Shown: one piece after another, positions 1 through 10,744 of the stretch
Layout of the letters: each line of letters starts with the position of its first letter
Numbering within the stretch: position 1 is the stretch's first letter
From: Superficieibacter electus
GTDB taxonomy: Bacteria; Pseudomonadota; Gammaproteobacteria; Enterobacterales; Enterobacteriaceae
Direction: 5' to 3'
Length of the DNA: 64,000 nucleotides
Assembly: GCF_002915575.1 (NCBI RefSeq)
Contig: NZ_PQGD01000016.1
Span: forward strand, 1 to 64,000
Program-made: the position numbers and the translations under genes
Notes under the pieces: model-generated
Told to the model about the DNA's origin: nothing
The model's database searches: none
The model's input: only the letters and a program-made list of their open reading frames with translations

Positions 1-62
1 TTTGTCCGAAGACATTTAAGAATCCATGTCACTTTGAGTGCCCACACAGATTGTCTGATAAA

Positions 63-95
63 TTGTTAAAGAGCAGTTGCGACGCGCTTCAGCGC
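63..95 (-). promoter_or_regulatory. rRNA leader boxB/boxA antitermination site
   Basis: The minus strand holds a small GCGC-TGAA-GCGC stem-loop (95-84), then TGCTCTTTAACAA (75-63), the boxA of rRNA leaders. The rest of the leader continues to base 1. The 16S gene itself lies beyond the edge and is not in the window. Confidence 0.88.
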
Positions 96-113
96 TCTGT
101 CGCGAGGTCCCGT

Positions 114-141
114 ATAATACGTTTTCCTCATTCAGAGTCAA
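114..141 (-). promoter_or_regulatory. rRNA operon promoter P2
   Basis: On the minus strand, the -35 TTGACT is at 141-136 and the -10 TATTAT at 119-114, 16 bases apart. It lies about 100 bases downstream of P1, as in the tandem promoters of enterobacterial rRNA operons. Confidence 0.85.
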
Positions 142-224
142 GCGTTTATTTTCGCTTTTCTCTGCCGGTGTTCATCGCTGAACCCCGCTGACCCGGCGGG
201 CTGTAAGCCGTTGTTCCGTGTCAG

Positions 225-261
225 TGGAGGCGCATTATAGGGAGTTATTCCGGGCTGGCAA
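225..261 (-). promoter_or_regulatory. rRNA operon promoter P1
   Basis: Read on the minus strand, the -35 TTGCCA is at 261-256 and the -10 TATAAT at 239-234, with a 16-base spacer. The following GCGCCTCCA places the start near base 225, exactly the arrangement of E. coli rrn P1 promoters. The A/T-rich stretch at 262-300 fits an UP element. The adjacent hemG gene identifies the operon as the rrnA equivalent. Transcription leaves the window at its left edge. Confidence 0.9.
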
Positions 262-310
262 GCATAAATTCAAAAAAACTTATCGATCGCCTGTTTTTCA
301 TTCTTATCGC

Positions 311-856
311 TTATTTCAACGGCGCATTGTCGGTTAATTGTGCAATTTCACGAGCAAAAACCGCCGCCTGGTTCCAGTCGGTGTAGACAACTTCTTTACG
401 CGTATCCGTTTCCCCTCCGGTCATCTTCATAATCAGGCGGATCATCATACGATCGTACCAACGATAATGAGGATAACGCAGCGCACCCGCAAAGACCGCG
501 CACAGGGTTGGCTGCCATGGCGTGCTAAGCAAGAATTTGCGGGTATAGCTATTAGTCTGCGGCGTCCGCTTCTCTGCTTTTCGCGCCACCAGATTCACCG
601 AGAAGAAAGCACCCGGCAGAGCCTCAAGCGCATGCAGATGTTTTTTAATAAAACGCTCCAGCGCAGGGTGATAGTGCCCATAACGAATAGAAGCGCCAAT
701 GACCACCCGATCGTAGAGCGTCCAGTCGATATCTTCTGTGCGGTTGAGATTGACCACATCAGAATAGATGCCCTGCTCTTTGAGTTCAGACGCAATAAAA
801 GCGGCGATTTCGCGCGTTTGCCCATCTCTCGTCGAGAACAGAATCAGTGTTTTCAA
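311..856 (-). CDS. hemG: Protoporphyrinogen oxidase, menaquinone-dependent (HemG)
   Basis: HemG oxidises protoporphyrinogen IX to protoporphyrin IX, the next-to-last step of haem synthesis, passing electrons to respiratory quinone at the inner membrane. The 181-residue protein is full length and flavodoxin-like. The N-terminal strand plus STRDGQT loop is the FMN phosphate-binding site. It follows trkH by 12 bases, so the two are probably cotranscribed, and it sits just upstream of the rRNA promoters as in E. coli. The other haem genes in the window (hemCDXY) lie 57 kb away. Confidence 0.96.
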   Translation of the reverse strand: MKTLILFSTRDGQTREIAAFIASELKEQGIYSDVVNLNRTEDIDWTLYDRVVIGASIRYGHYHPALERFIKKHLHALEALPGAFFSVNLVARKAEKRTPQTNSYTRKFLLSTPWQPTLCAVFAGALRYPHYRWYDRMMIRLIMKMTGGETDTRKEVVYTDWNQAAVFAREIAQLTDNAPLK

Positions 857-868
857 TGCATACTCCAG

Positions 869-2320
869 TTAGTCACGCCAGAACGTCGGGGTAAAAAGCA
901 CCAGCAGCGTAAAGACTTCAAGTCGGCCAAACAGCATGTTTGCGATCAGTATCCATTTCGCGATGGGATTCATGCTGGCGAAATTATCCGCCACCACACC
1001 GAGTCCGGGTCCAAGGTTATTTAACGTGGCAACTACCGAGGCGAAAGCAGAGAAATCATCCACCCCGGTGGCAATAATGGCGAGCATACTGACGATGAAT
1101 ACCAGCGCATAGGCAGAGAAAAATCCCCACACGGCTTCGAGAATACGTTCCGGCAGCGCGCGGTTACCCAACTTGATGCTATACACCGCATTAGGATGCA
1201 CCAGACGTTTTAACTCCCGGTTCCCCTGCTTGAACAACAGAAGGATACGGATCACCTTCAGTCCGCCCCCGGTCGAGCCAGCACAGCCTCCGATAAAAGC
1301 TGAACACAGTAATAGCACCGGCAGGAACAACGGCCAGCGCGCAATGCTATCGGTAGTGAAACCCGCGGTGGTCGCCATAGAGACGACCTGAAAAAACGCC
1401 TGGTTAAGAGTAGTGATCGCCGCGTTATAGACATCATGAAACCACAGTACCAGCGTGCAAATCACCACCAGCGTCAGCTGGACGCCGATAAACATGCGGA
1501 ATTCCGGATCGCGCCAGTACACTTTCAGGTTACGCCCGCTTAGCAGGGAAAAATGCAGGCCATAGTTACATCCGGAGATCAACAGGAAGATGGCAATAAT
1601 GGTATTGATGGTGGGACTGTCAAAATAGCCTACGCTGGCGTCATGGGTGGAAAACCCCCCGATGGCAATAGTAGAGAAACTATGCCCAATAGCGTCGAAA
1701 GCGGGCATCCCGGCAAACCACAGCGCCAGCGCGCAGGCCACCGTCAGCAGCACGTAGATCAACCATAGTGTTTTCGCCGTTTCGGCAATACGCGGGCGCA
1801 TTTTGTTATCTTTCAACGGCCCCGGCATTTCGGCCCGGTAAAGCTGCATCCCCCCAACGCCGAGGATAGGCAGAATGGCCACTGCCAGCACGATGATCCC
1901 CATCCCACCAAACCATTGCAGCATCTGACGATAGAAGAGAATACCGTGCGGTAATGAATCCAGCCCAACCAGGGTAGTCGCGCCCGTGGTAGTAAGGCCG
2001 GAAAAAGACTCAAAGAACGCATCGGTTACGGTAAGATTAGGCCGCTCGGAGAAGATAAAAGGCAGCGCACCGACGCTACCCAGTACTGTCCAGAACAGCA
2101 CGACGATCAGAAACCCTTCGCGCGATTTCAGCTCGCCTTTTTGCCGACGGTTAGGCCACCACAGCAGTGAACCTATCGCCAGCGCGACGAAAAAGGTCTG
2201 GGTGAATGCCCGCCCCGCCCCATCGCGATAAATCAGCGCTACCAGCCCGGGGAGGATCATTGTTCCCGAAAATAAGATAACCAGTAGTCCAACGATTCGG
2301 GTAATGGCGCGAAAATGCAT
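869..2320 (-). CDS. trkH: Trk system potassium uptake protein TrkH
   Basis: TrkH is the membrane subunit of the constitutive low-affinity K+ uptake system and works with cytoplasmic TrkA, which is not in this window. The 483 residues match the family length. The four repeated pore loops are visible through their filter glycines: TTTGAT, IAIGGFST, ATTAGF and NNLGPGLG. Many hydrophobic helices surround them. It is downstream of pepQ-yigZ with a 38-base gap and upstream of hemG, in the conserved order. Confidence 0.96.
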   Translation of the reverse strand: MHFRAITRIVGLLVILFSGTMILPGLVALIYRDGAGRAFTQTFFVALAIGSLLWWPNRRQKGELKSREGFLIVVLFWTVLGSVGALPFIFSERPNLTVTDAFFESFSGLTTTGATTLVGLDSLPHGILFYRQMLQWFGGMGIIVLAVAILPILGVGGMQLYRAEMPGPLKDNKMRPRIAETAKTLWLIYVLLTVACALALWFAGMPAFDAIGHSFSTIAIGGFSTHDASVGYFDSPTINTIIAIFLLISGCNYGLHFSLLSGRNLKVYWRDPEFRMFIGVQLTLVVICTLVLWFHDVYNAAITTLNQAFFQVVSMATTAGFTTDSIARWPLFLPVLLLCSAFIGGCAGSTGGGLKVIRILLLFKQGNRELKRLVHPNAVYSIKLGNRALPERILEAVWGFFSAYALVFIVSMLAIIATGVDDFSAFASVVATLNNLGPGLGVVADNFASMNPIAKWILIANMLFGRLEVFTLLVLFTPTFWRD

Positions 2321-2358
2321 CTCTGCCGCTTCCTGTGATAGTAAAAATAAGGTGGGGA

Positions 2359-2973
2359 TTATTCTTCAATCGCTAACAATTGCAATGAACCACGGCTAAA
2401 ATCCGCCAGTCTTGCTGAAAATTCATCCACTTTCGCATAAGGAAGCGCCACCCGTAGCATAACGACAGCCTGATAATCGCTGGCAACAATCTTTCCGGCA
2501 AACTGCCCTAATAATGCCTCTATGCCAGTCAACTGACCATATTCACACTGCAAAGTATATTCGGTTAATGGCGTCTTGCGCTGTGTAGTTAACTGCCGTA
2601 GCGCCTGGCTCACGCCGCCGCCGTAGGCTTTTACCAGCCCGCCCGTTCCGAGAAGAATGCCGCCATAGTAGCGCACGACGACGGCAGTAATCTCACCGAT
2701 ACCACTGCCCATCAACTGCGCAAGCATCGGTTTCCCGGCCGTTCCTGCCGGTTCGCCGTCATCTGAAAAACCAAGCTGTTGCGAATCGTCAGGCGCACCG
2801 GCTACCCATGCTACGCAGTGATGACGCGCATCCGGATGTTCTGCCCGAACGGACTCAACAAAAGCTTTGGCCGCCTCTACGCCATCCGTATGTGCGAGTA
2901 GCGTAATGAAGCGGCTTTTTTTGATTTCCTCGACAACACTTACCGATGCCGCAGGGATTAACCAATTGTCCAT
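2359..2973 (-). CDS. yigZ: YigZ, IMPACT/UPF0029 family protein
   Basis: This is a 204-residue protein of the YigZ/IMPACT family, with an N-terminal IMPACT-like domain (about 1-125) and a C-terminal DUF1949 ferredoxin-like domain. The family signature around VVVRYYGGILLGTGGLVKAY is intact. Its cellular role is not firmly established; eukaryotic IMPACT proteins act on translational control. The start ATG overlaps the pepQ stop codon by one base (TAATG), implying translational coupling. Confidence 0.93.
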   Translation of the reverse strand: MDNWLIPAASVSVVEEIKKSRFITLLAHTDGVEAAKAFVESVRAEHPDARHHCVAWVAGAPDDSQQLGFSDDGEPAGTAGKPMLAQLMGSGIGEITAVVVRYYGGILLGTGGLVKAYGGGVSQALRQLTTQRKTPLTEYTLQCEYGQLTGIEALLGQFAGKIVASDYQAVVMLRVALPYAKVDEFSARLADFSRGSLQLLAIEE

Positions 2974-4304
2974 TACGCCAGTTTCAAATCCCGCGTCATG
3001 TTTTCAACATGGTTTTCGTGGATCACCACATTGTCTTCGATGCGAATCCCACCAAACGGTTTCAGCGCGTCAATTTTCTGCCAGTTGAAATGCTTGCTGA
3101 ATTGTCCTTCACGCCACGGTGCCAGTAGCGACTCGATAAAATAAATGCCCGGCTCAATAGTGAGCACCATCCCCGGTTGCAGCACACGCGTACAGCGCAG
3201 ATACGGGTATTTTGACGGCGCGGCCAGATGCGTACCGGTATCATCCTGCATAAAACCGGCCACATCATGCACCTGTAGCCCGAGCGGATGGCCGATGCCG
3301 TGCGGCATAAACGGCCCGGTAAGATCGTTTTCCACCAGCGCCTCTTCACTCATATCATTGAGGATTTGATGCTTACGCAGAATTTTAGCGATGCGCTGAT
3401 GGAACTGAAGGTGATAATCCACATAGCTGACGCCTGCTTTCATGGTCGCAATCAGTGCCAGTTGCTCATCATTCACGTCCTTAATTAATTGCGCATAGTC
3501 GTTATCGCTATTTGCCGACCAGGTACGGGTAAGATCGGCCGCATATCCGTTGTATTCCGCGCCCGCATCCAGCAGGAAACTGCGTATTTCAGACGGCGCA
3601 TGGTGATCGAGTTTCGTGTAGTGCAGCACAGATGCATGTTCATTAAGCGCCACGATATTGCTGTAAGGCACATCAATATCGCGATGCCCCGTCGCGGTCA
3701 GATAGGCAATGTTGATATCAAACTCGCTCATACCAGAGCGGAAGGCTTCTTCTGCCGCGCGATGCCCGTTAACCGCCGTTTTTTGCGCTTCGCGCATACA
3801 GGCCAGTTCATAGTCGGTTTTATAGGCGCGATAATAATGAAGATAATCAATCACCGCTTTCGGATTGATATTACCGGCCGCGATATCCAGCTCAAGCGCC
3901 CGCTCCGGCACGGGGCCGATATAACCAATATTACCGCGCGCAGCAGGTAACTGGCTGCCAATACCGTCCGCTTTTGGTAAGGCAATGACCTCAATTTCTT
4001 CTGTCCAGAAGGAGGTTGGCAGCGGTTCCACGTTATGCCAGTAATCGACGGGCAGATAAAACCACAGTTTCGGCTTATTCACCCCGTCCACCAGCAGCCA
4101 GCAATTCGGCACCTGCGTAACCGGAACCCACGCTTTAAATTGCGGGTTGACCTTGAACGGGTACGGATGATCGTCAAGGAAGACATTAAACAGTTCACCG
4201 GAATGAATAAGCAGCGCATCAAGCTTACTGCGCGCCAGCACGTCGCGAGTACGTTCCTGCAACGTAACGATATGATTTTTATACAGTGTAGCCAGTGAGT
4301 CCAT
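2973..4304 (-). CDS. pepQ: Xaa-Pro dipeptidase PepQ (proline dipeptidase)
   Basis: PepQ is a cytoplasmic Mn-dependent peptidase splitting dipeptides with C-terminal proline. The 443 residues equal the E. coli enzyme. The creatinase-type N-terminal domain is followed by the pita-bread M24 catalytic domain with metal ligands in [36 protein letters not shown] and GGIRIEDNV. It is divergent from fadB across a 190-base promoter region and leads the pepQ-yigZ-trkH-hemG run. Confidence 0.96.
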   Translation of the reverse strand: MDSLATLYKNHIVTLQERTRDVLARSKLDALLIHSGELFNVFLDDHPYPFKVNPQFKAWVPVTQVPNCWLLVDGVNKPKLWFYLPVDYWHNVEPLPTSFWTEEIEVIALPKADGIGSQLPAARGNIGYIGPVPERALELDIAAGNINPKAVIDYLHYYRAYKTDYELACMREAQKTAVNGHRAAEEAFRSGMSEFDINIAYLTATGHRDIDVPYSNIVALNEHASVLHYTKLDHHAPSEIRSFLLDAGAEYNGYAADLTRTWSANSDNDYAQLIKDVNDEQLALIATMKAGVSYVDYHLQFHQRIAKILRKHQILNDMSEEALVENDLTGPFMPHGIGHPLGLQVHDVAGFMQDDTGTHLAAPSKYPYLRCTRVLQPGMVLTIEPGIYFIESLLAPWREGQFSKHFNWQKIDALKPFGGIRIEDNVVIHENHVENMTRDLKLA

Positions 4305-4450
4305 CTCGTTATCCTTAAAAATTTAGCCCCTGATTTGCGCATAGTAGCACACCTCACAAAGGCGGGGCGATTTCGCATGAGCGTGATCGCGCCAGCAATT
4401 TTTTAATGATTAATTTGCATTTTATTAACATAAAATCCACACTCCGCTTC

Positions 4451-4467
4451 ATCTGGTATGACCAGAT
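4451..4467. promoter_or_regulatory. FadR operator of fadBA
   Basis: The near-palindrome ATCTGGTATGACCAGAT sits 26 bases before the fadB start. It differs by one base from the FadR site I recall for the E. coli fadB promoter and keeps the TGGTNNGACCA core. FadR would repress fadBA until long-chain acyl-CoA releases it. Confidence 0.85.
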
Positions 4468-4492
4468 CCCTTCGCGGATTCAGGAGACTGAC

Positions 4493-6682
4493 ATGCTTTA
4501 CAAAGGCGACACCCTGTACCTTGACTGGCTGGAAGACGGTATTGCCGAACTGGTGTTCGACGCGCCCGGCTCGGTCAACAAACTCGACACTGCGACCGTT
4601 GCCAGCCTCGGCCAGGCGCTGGACGTGCTGGAACAACAAAAAGATTTAAAAGGGCTGCTGCTGAGTTCAAACAAAGCGGCCTTTATCGTGGGTGCAGATA
4701 TCACCGAATTTCTCTCACTGTTCCTCGTCCCGCAGGAGCAGTTAAGCCAGTGGCTGCGTTTTGCAAATAGCGTTTTTTGTCGGCTGGAGGATCTATCCGT
4801 TCCCACAATCTCCGCCGTCAACGGTTATGCGCTCGGTGGTGGCTGCGAATGTGTACTGGCGACAGATTATCGTCTCGCCACGCCGGATCTGCGCATTGGC
4901 CTGCCGGAAACCAAACTGGGTATTATGCCGGGCTTTGGCGGCTCCGTGCGGTTGCCGCGTCTGCTCGGCGCGGACAGCGCACTGGAAATTATCGCCGCCG
5001 GCAAAGACGTCAGTGCCGATCAGGCGCTGAAAATCGGTCTGGTTGACGGTGTGGTAAAAGCCGAAAAACTGCGTGAGGGTGCTATTGCCATCCTGCATCA
5101 GGCGATTAACGGCGATCTGGACTGGAAAGCCAAACGTCAGCCGAAGCTGGAGCCGCTGCACTTAAGTAAAATTGAAGCCACCATGAGCTTTACCATCGCT
5201 AAAGGGATGGTGATGCAAACCGCCGGGAAACACTACCCCGCGCCCATTACCGCCGTGAAAACTATTGAAGCTGCCTCCCGGCACGGTCGTGAAGCCGCGC
5301 TGGAGCTGGAAAACCAGAGTTTTGTTCCGCTGGCCCATTCCACTGAGGCGCGGGCACTGGTCGGTATTTTCCTTAACGATCAATACGTAAAAGGCAAAGC
5401 GAAAAAACTCACTAAAGCGGTGGAAACGCCGAAACAGGCGGCCGTGCTGGGTGCAGGTATTATGGGCGGCGGGATCGCTTACCAGTCTGCATGGAAAGGT
5501 GTCCCGGTCATAATGAAAGACATCAACGAGAAATCGCTGACGCTCGGCATGAATGAAGCCGGCAAGCTGCTCAATAAACAGCTTGAGCGCGGCAAAATTA
5601 ACGGTCTGAAGCTCGCCGGGATCATTTCCACTATCCAGCCGACCCTGAACTACGCCGATTTTGAACGTGCCGATATTGTTGTGGAGGCCGTCGTTGAAAA
5701 TCCTAAAGTGAAAAAAGCGGTGCTGGCGGAAACAGAAGATAAGGTGCGTGAAGATACCGTCCTGGCGTCTAACACCTCGACTATTCCCATTAGCGAACTG
5801 GCAAGCGTCCTAAAGCGTCCGGAAAACTTCTGTGGCATGCACTTCTTTAACCCGGTTCACCGGATGCCGCTGGTCGAAGTGATACGTGGTGAAAAAACCT
5901 CCGATCAGACCATTGCCAAAGTCGTCGCCTGGGCCAGCAAAATGGGCAAGACGCCGATTGTGGTCAATGACTGCCCCGGCTTCTTCGTTAACCGCGTCTT
6001 GTTCCCCTACTTTGCCGGATTCAGCCAATTACTGCGCGACGGCGCGGATTTCCGCAAGATCGACAAGGTAATGGAGAAACAGTTCGGCTGGCCGATGGGT
6101 CCGGCGTATCTGCTGGATGTGGTTGGCATCGATACCGCTCACCATGCGCAAGCAGTGATGGCGGCGGGCTTCCCCCAGCGGATGCAGAAAGATTATCGTG
6201 ATGCGATTGATGCATTGTTTGACGCCAGTCGTTACGGACAGAAAAACGGCCAGGGTTTCTGGCGCTATAAAGAAGACAGTAAAGGCAAGCCGAAGAAAGA
6301 AGAAGACGAGGCCGTTGACGGTCTGCTGGCCGACATCAGCAAGGCGAAACAGAGCTTTAGCGATGAAGAGATTATCGCCCGCATGATGATCCCGATGGTC
6401 AACGAAGTGGTGCGCTGCCTGGAAGAAGGCATCATTGCCAGCCCGGCGGAAGCCGATATGGCACTGGTTTACGGCCTCGGTTTCCCGCCTTTCCACGGCG
6501 GTGCTTTCCGCTGGCTGGATACGCTCGGCAGCGCGAAATACCTCGACATGGCCCAGCAATATCAGCATCTCGGCCCGCTGTATGCCGTGCCGGAAGGGCT
6601 GCAACAGAAAGCCCGCCAGAACGAACCGTATTATCCCCCGGTTGAGCCTGCCCGTCCGGTTGGCGCGCTGAAAACGGCTTAA
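4493..6682 (+). CDS. fadB: Fatty acid oxidation complex subunit alpha FadB
   Basis: FadB carries enoyl-CoA hydratase, 3-hydroxyacyl-CoA dehydrogenase and epimerase/isomerase activities of aerobic beta-oxidation, in an alpha2-beta2 complex with FadA. The 729 residues match E. coli. The N-terminal crotonase domain shows [12 protein letters not shown], and the dehydrogenase half starts at the NAD-binding [12 protein letters not shown]. The ATG at 4493 was chosen for the CAGGAG ribosome site and family length; the frame stays open 87 bases further upstream across the FadR box. The stop is 9 bases before fadA. Confidence 0.97.
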   Translation: MLYKGDTLYLDWLEDGIAELVFDAPGSVNKLDTATVASLGQALDVLEQQKDLKGLLLSSNKAAFIVGADITEFLSLFLVPQEQLSQWLRFANSVFCRLEDLSVPTISAVNGYALGGGCECVLATDYRLATPDLRIGLPETKLGIMPGFGGSVRLPRLLGADSALEIIAAGKDVSADQALKIGLVDGVVKAEKLREGAIAILHQAINGDLDWKAKRQPKLEPLHLSKIEATMSFTIAKGMVMQTAGKHYPAPITAVKTIEAASRHGREAALELENQSFVPLAHSTEARALVGIFLNDQYVKGKAKKLTKAVETPKQAAVLGAGIMGGGIAYQSAWKGVPVIMKDINEKSLTLGMNEAGKLLNKQLERGKINGLKLAGIISTIQPTLNYADFERADIVVEAVVENPKVKKAVLAETEDKVREDTVLASNTSTIPISELASVLKRPENFCGMHFFNPVHRMPLVEVIRGEKTSDQTIAKVVAWASKMGKTPIVVNDCPGFFVNRVLFPYFAGFSQLLRDGADFRKIDKVMEKQFGWPMGPAYLLDVVGIDTAHHAQAVMAAGFPQRMQKDYRDAIDALFDASRYGQKNGQGFWRYKEDSKGKPKKEEDEAVDGLLADISKAKQSFSDEEIIARMMIPMVNEVVRCLEEGIIASPAEADMALVYGLGFPPFHGGAFRWLDTLGSAKYLDMAQQYQHLGPLYAVPEGLQQKARQNEPYYPPVEPARPVGALKTA

Positions 6683-7855
<1,173 letters not shown>

Positions 7856-7924
7856 TGGTCGTCAGGGCCGGATACCCATGGTATCCGGCCTGCTATAGGC
7901 ATAAAAAGTTTAGTTGCCGTTTTT

Positions 7925-7949
7925 CCCGCCTGTCAGGGGCGGGCTTTTT
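7925..7949 (+). terminator. Rho-independent terminator of fadBA
   Basis: CCCGCC (7925-7930) pairs with GGCGGG (7938-7943), followed by CTTTTT. A second inverted repeat at 7866-7890 (GGCCGGATACC and its complement) lies between it and the fadA stop but lacks a T run. The DUF1287 gene ends convergently at 7954. Confidence 0.75.
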
Positions 7950-7953
7950 GGTG

Positions 7954-8571
7954 TTAAAAGTAGCGGTAGTGGCCCACGATGCGCCAGCTAAACAGGACAT
8001 CCTCCAGTTTCGCCCCCGACCCAATGTTATGTACCATCAGCGGCGTTCCGTCCCAGGTCTGTTCATCAGCAACAATCCCAATATGGGCAAGGCCATTATC
8101 CAGCCGCCATGAAACAATGTCGCCGGGCAAATAATCAGCAGGATTTTGGGTTACCGGCTGAGATTTATGATGCCGGTCGAACCAGGTTTCCAGATTGAAG
8201 ACGCGCCGGTGGTCGATATTCGGATCGGGACGGGTCAGCTTCCATTTCTGTGGATAGGCAGCGAAGTGCGCCTTCATATCCTCATGCACCAGTTGCTGTA
8301 AATCGACATGCTGGCTACGCAAAGCGCGGATTACCACATCAGCGCAAACGCCACGCTCCAGCGGCACATCGCCGCCGGGATACTCCATTCGGCTGTAGGC
8401 GGGATCGTAAAACAGGGTTTTTCCTACCTGCTGCTTAACGCTGCTGGCAACCGCCAGGTTAGCCGGTGCAGTGGCAGAGACCGAGGTTCCGGCCATCGGG
8501 GCCTGGCAAAAGAACGCAGGGACTGCGAGCCCGCTAATCAGAATCATTGTAGCGATAAACCGTTTACGCAT
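7954..8571 (-). CDS. DUF1287 family exported protein (YijF-like)
   Basis: This 205-residue protein has a basic N-terminus (MRKR) and hydrophobic segment typical of a Sec signal peptide. It then carries the DUF1287 core: YDPAY, YPGGDVP, RGVCADVVIRALR, a DYLPGDIVSW block and LAHIGIVAD. The cysteine and histidines in an NlpC/P60-like order suggest a papain-like fold, but the activity is unknown. It resembles E. coli YijF. I chose ATG 8571 because GGGAGA lies at good spacing; a GTG 18 bases upstream has no such site. The gene follows the LacI-type regulator by 40 bases and may share its transcript. Confidence 0.75.
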   Translation of the reverse strand: MRKRFIATMILISGLAVPAFFCQAPMAGTSVSATAPANLAVASSVKQQVGKTLFYDPAYSRMEYPGGDVPLERGVCADVVIRALRSQHVDLQQLVHEDMKAHFAAYPQKWKLTRPDPNIDHRRVFNLETWFDRHHKSQPVTQNPADYLPGDIVSWRLDNGLAHIGIVADEQTWDGTPLMVHNIGSGAKLEDVLFSWRIVGHYRYF

Positions 8572-8611
8572 ACCGTTCTCCCTGATCACGATGCGATAAA
8601 AAGATGCTTCT

Positions 8612-9586
8612 TTAGGTACTGTTCCGCTGTATTAGTTTCACCGCAAGCAGATGATTATCTTCCGCTCGTCCGTCAAGTAACAGGCGAACAGCTTCGCGCC
8701 CCAGTTGTTGTTTATTAACGCCGATGGTCGTTAATGCCGGGGTAGCATATTGCGCAGAATCGATATTATCAAACCCAACCAGCGCAATATCCTCAGGAAT
8801 ACGTAAGCCGCGTTCGGCACACAAACGCACGACGACCAGTGCAGCAGCATCGTTGTAGGCAAAAATCGCATCCGGTGGTTCCGGGAGGCTGAGAAGTTCA
8901 TTCACCGCCTGCTCCAGCGCCAGCTCGGTATCTACCAGCGGGGGGGCTATTGCCTCATAATCTGGCGGCATTAACATTTGTGCTTCATATAACGCTTTTC
9001 GATAGCCATTTTCACGCTGGCGAATACTGTAATGAGACAAGGTGCTCGCCAGAAAAGCGATCCGCCGTCTTCCCTGGGTAATAAGGTGGTGTGTGGCTAA
9101 GTAACCGCCCAGCGCATTATCGGGATTCACACAGGGTAATCCCGGTGCCCATGAATCTGCCAGCACCAGCGGCAGCTTCAGTTGTTGCAACAAGGCCAGC
9201 AGTTCCGGCTCGAAGAATCCAGCACAAATTAACGCATCAGGTTGATGCAACATAACCTGGTCGTTGATGGCATCGCCAGGACCAATAGCCAGAAAACTTA
9301 GTGCGATGCCTTTATCGCGGCAACAATCCTCAATTCCCAGTAAAAGTGGCGAATAAAAAGGCAGCGCACGGCTGATATTATGTTGACGGTGAAGTAAAAA
9401 CAGAATGCGCTTTATTTTTTCGCTACGCAGACGAGTAAAGTCATAGCCCTGCTGCTCAGCAATGGCAATAATGCGCTGGCGCGTCTCTTCGCGCAGCCCG
9501 GGCTGTCCTTTGAGGGCACGGGATACCGCGCCCACAGAAACGCCGCAAGCTTGCGCAATATCTCTGATACGTACCGGCTTACTCAT
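8612..9586 (-). CDS. LacI-family transcriptional regulator
   Basis: This is a 324-residue DNA-binding repressor type. The N-terminal helix-turn-helix (VRIRDIAQACGVSVGAVSRAL, about residues 5-25) and hinge are followed by a periplasmic-binding-protein-like sugar-sensing domain ending in VGFDNIDSAQYATPALTTI. The hinge is slightly atypical (DFTRLRSEK). Its start overlaps the upstream ROK kinase stop by four bases (ATGA), so kinase and regulator are translationally coupled. The effector is unknown, probably a sugar or sugar phosphate related to the kinase substrate. No transporter gene is nearby. Confidence 0.88.
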   Translation of the reverse strand: MSKPVRIRDIAQACGVSVGAVSRALKGQPGLREETRQRIIAIAEQQGYDFTRLRSEKIKRILFLLHRQHNISRALPFYSPLLLGIEDCCRDKGIALSFLAIGPGDAINDQVMLHQPDALICAGFFEPELLALLQQLKLPLVLADSWAPGLPCVNPDNALGGYLATHHLITQGRRRIAFLASTLSHYSIRQRENGYRKALYEAQMLMPPDYEAIAPPLVDTELALEQAVNELLSLPEPPDAIFAYNDAAALVVVRLCAERGLRIPEDIALVGFDNIDSAQYATPALTTIGVNKQQLGREAVRLLLDGRAEDNHLLAVKLIQRNST

Positions 9587-10512
9587 TCACGACTCGTTAT
9601 CAACGTTCTGGATGACACCGCGCCAAGCCACGCCGCGCCGCGTACCCCACTGCTATCGCCATGGCTGGCCCGCAGGATTGGCGTATGGCATCGACGGCCA
9701 AAGACATAATTCGCTACGCGCTGTTGCAGTCCTTCATAGAGCATATCAATATTGGATACCCCGCCTCCCAGCACAATCACATCAGGATCAATCATATTGA
9801 TAATGCTGGCGAGCGAGCGGGCAAGTTGATCGCTGTAGCGCTGCCATACTACAATCGCCCGCTCGTCACCGGCAGCAACGAGCTTAATGATGTCAGGCAC
9901 ACTGGCATGTTGAGTAAACAGCTCGCTGTACTGACGTTGCAGCCCGCTACCAGAAATAAAACTTTCAATGCAGTTATGATGGCCGCAATAACAGAGTGCT
10001 GCGTTGCCATCCACATTAACATCGTAACGAGGAAGCGCGTTATGCCCCCACTCGCCGGTACAAGCGTTAGGGCCAGTGATGAGCCGTTGGTCCACACATA
10101 ATCCTCCGCCGCAGCCGGTGCCGAGAATAACGCCAAACACCACGCCATGGCCTTGTCCACTACCGTCCATCGCTTCAGACAAGGTAAAGCAGTTAGCATC
10201 ATTCGTGATCGTCACCGGGAGCGCCAGATGTTGCTCAAGATCGCGGGCAAAAGGTTGTTGATTCAGAACCAGAATATTGGAGTTTTTAATCAATTCGCTG
10301 CCGGGGTCGATGGCTCCGGGTATCCCCACCCCAACGCTGAGAGGGACAGTAAAAGCGGCCTGCGCGAGTCGAATAATGTCTACAACCGCCGTAAAAAAAT
10401 CGTTATAACTCTGCTTTTGCGTTGCATAACGTTCCCGATAACAAATCCTTCCCTGGTCGTCTAAGACCACGGCTTCGATTTTGGTACCACCGATATCCAG
10501 TCCCAGTTTCAT
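9583..10512 (-). CDS. ROK-family sugar kinase, Mak (fructokinase)-like
   Basis: This is a 309-residue cytoplasmic sugar kinase. It shows the ATP-binding DIGGTK at residues 5-10, IGTGCGGG-type phosphate loop (ILGTGCGGG), the GEWGHNALP sugar-binding stretch and the ROK zinc site CYCGHHNCIE. The C-terminal IDPDVIVLGGGVSN and HGDSSGVRGAAWL blocks are especially close to E. coli fructokinase Mak, so fructose or a related hexose is the best guess. GAGGA precedes the ATG. It is first in an operon with the LacI-type regulator. Confidence 0.82.
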   Translation of the reverse strand: MKLGLDIGGTKIEAVVLDDQGRICYRERYATQKQSYNDFFTAVVDIIRLAQAAFTVPLSVGVGIPGAIDPGSELIKNSNILVLNQQPFARDLEQHLALPVTITNDANCFTLSEAMDGSGQGHGVVFGVILGTGCGGGLCVDQRLITGPNACTGEWGHNALPRYDVNVDGNAALCYCGHHNCIESFISGSGLQRQYSELFTQHASVPDIIKLVAAGDERAIVVWQRYSDQLARSLASIINMIDPDVIVLGGGVSNIDMLYEGLQQRVANYVFGRRCHTPILRASHGDSSGVRGAAWLGAVSSRTLITSRE

Positions 10513-10564
10513 GGCGCATCCTCAGCTCATAAAAGAATAACAATTGTCCGAAGAATGCGCATTT

Positions 10565-10576
10565 TGTTTACTATAC
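10565..10576. repeat. Operator-like box, copy 1
   Basis: TGTTTACTATAC occurs here and again, identically, at 10681-10692, 116 bases away. On the minus strand this copy contains TATAGT, a possible -10 of the kinase-regulator operon, 53 bases before the start codon. A 7-base partial inverted copy, GTAAACA, is at 10605-10611. An autoregulatory site for the LacI-type protein is an inference. Confidence 0.5.
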
Positions 10577-10680
10577 GCAATAAAGAAATGCATAGAGATG
10601 GAGGGTAAACAGTAAGTTGCGTGGAAGTTCACACTTTTAGCCAGCGAAGAAACGACCTCTGCACACAACGTGCTGAGATC

Positions 10681-10692
10681 TGTTTACTATAC
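10681..10692. repeat. Operator-like box, copy 2
   Basis: This is an exact second copy of TGTTTACTATAC, on the same strand and 116 bases (about eleven helical turns) from copy 1. It lies just outside the fre terminator. See copy 1. Confidence 0.5.
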
Positions 10693-10700
10693 AGAAGATA

Positions 10701-10737
10701 AAAACTAACAACCGGGAAAAAGCGATGTCTTCCCGGT
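10701..10737 (-). terminator. Rho-independent terminator of ubiD-fre
   Basis: ACCGGGAA (10711-10718) pairs with TTCCCGGT (10730-10737). On the minus strand the stem is followed by TGTTAGTTTTT. It begins 8 bases after the fre stop. Confidence 0.85.
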
Positions 10738-10744
10738 ATAACGA

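Noticed and set aside
1-62. Possible 16S rRNA gene start
   Set aside because: The bases match the rRNA leader after boxA, not the mature 16S end; the gene is outside the window.
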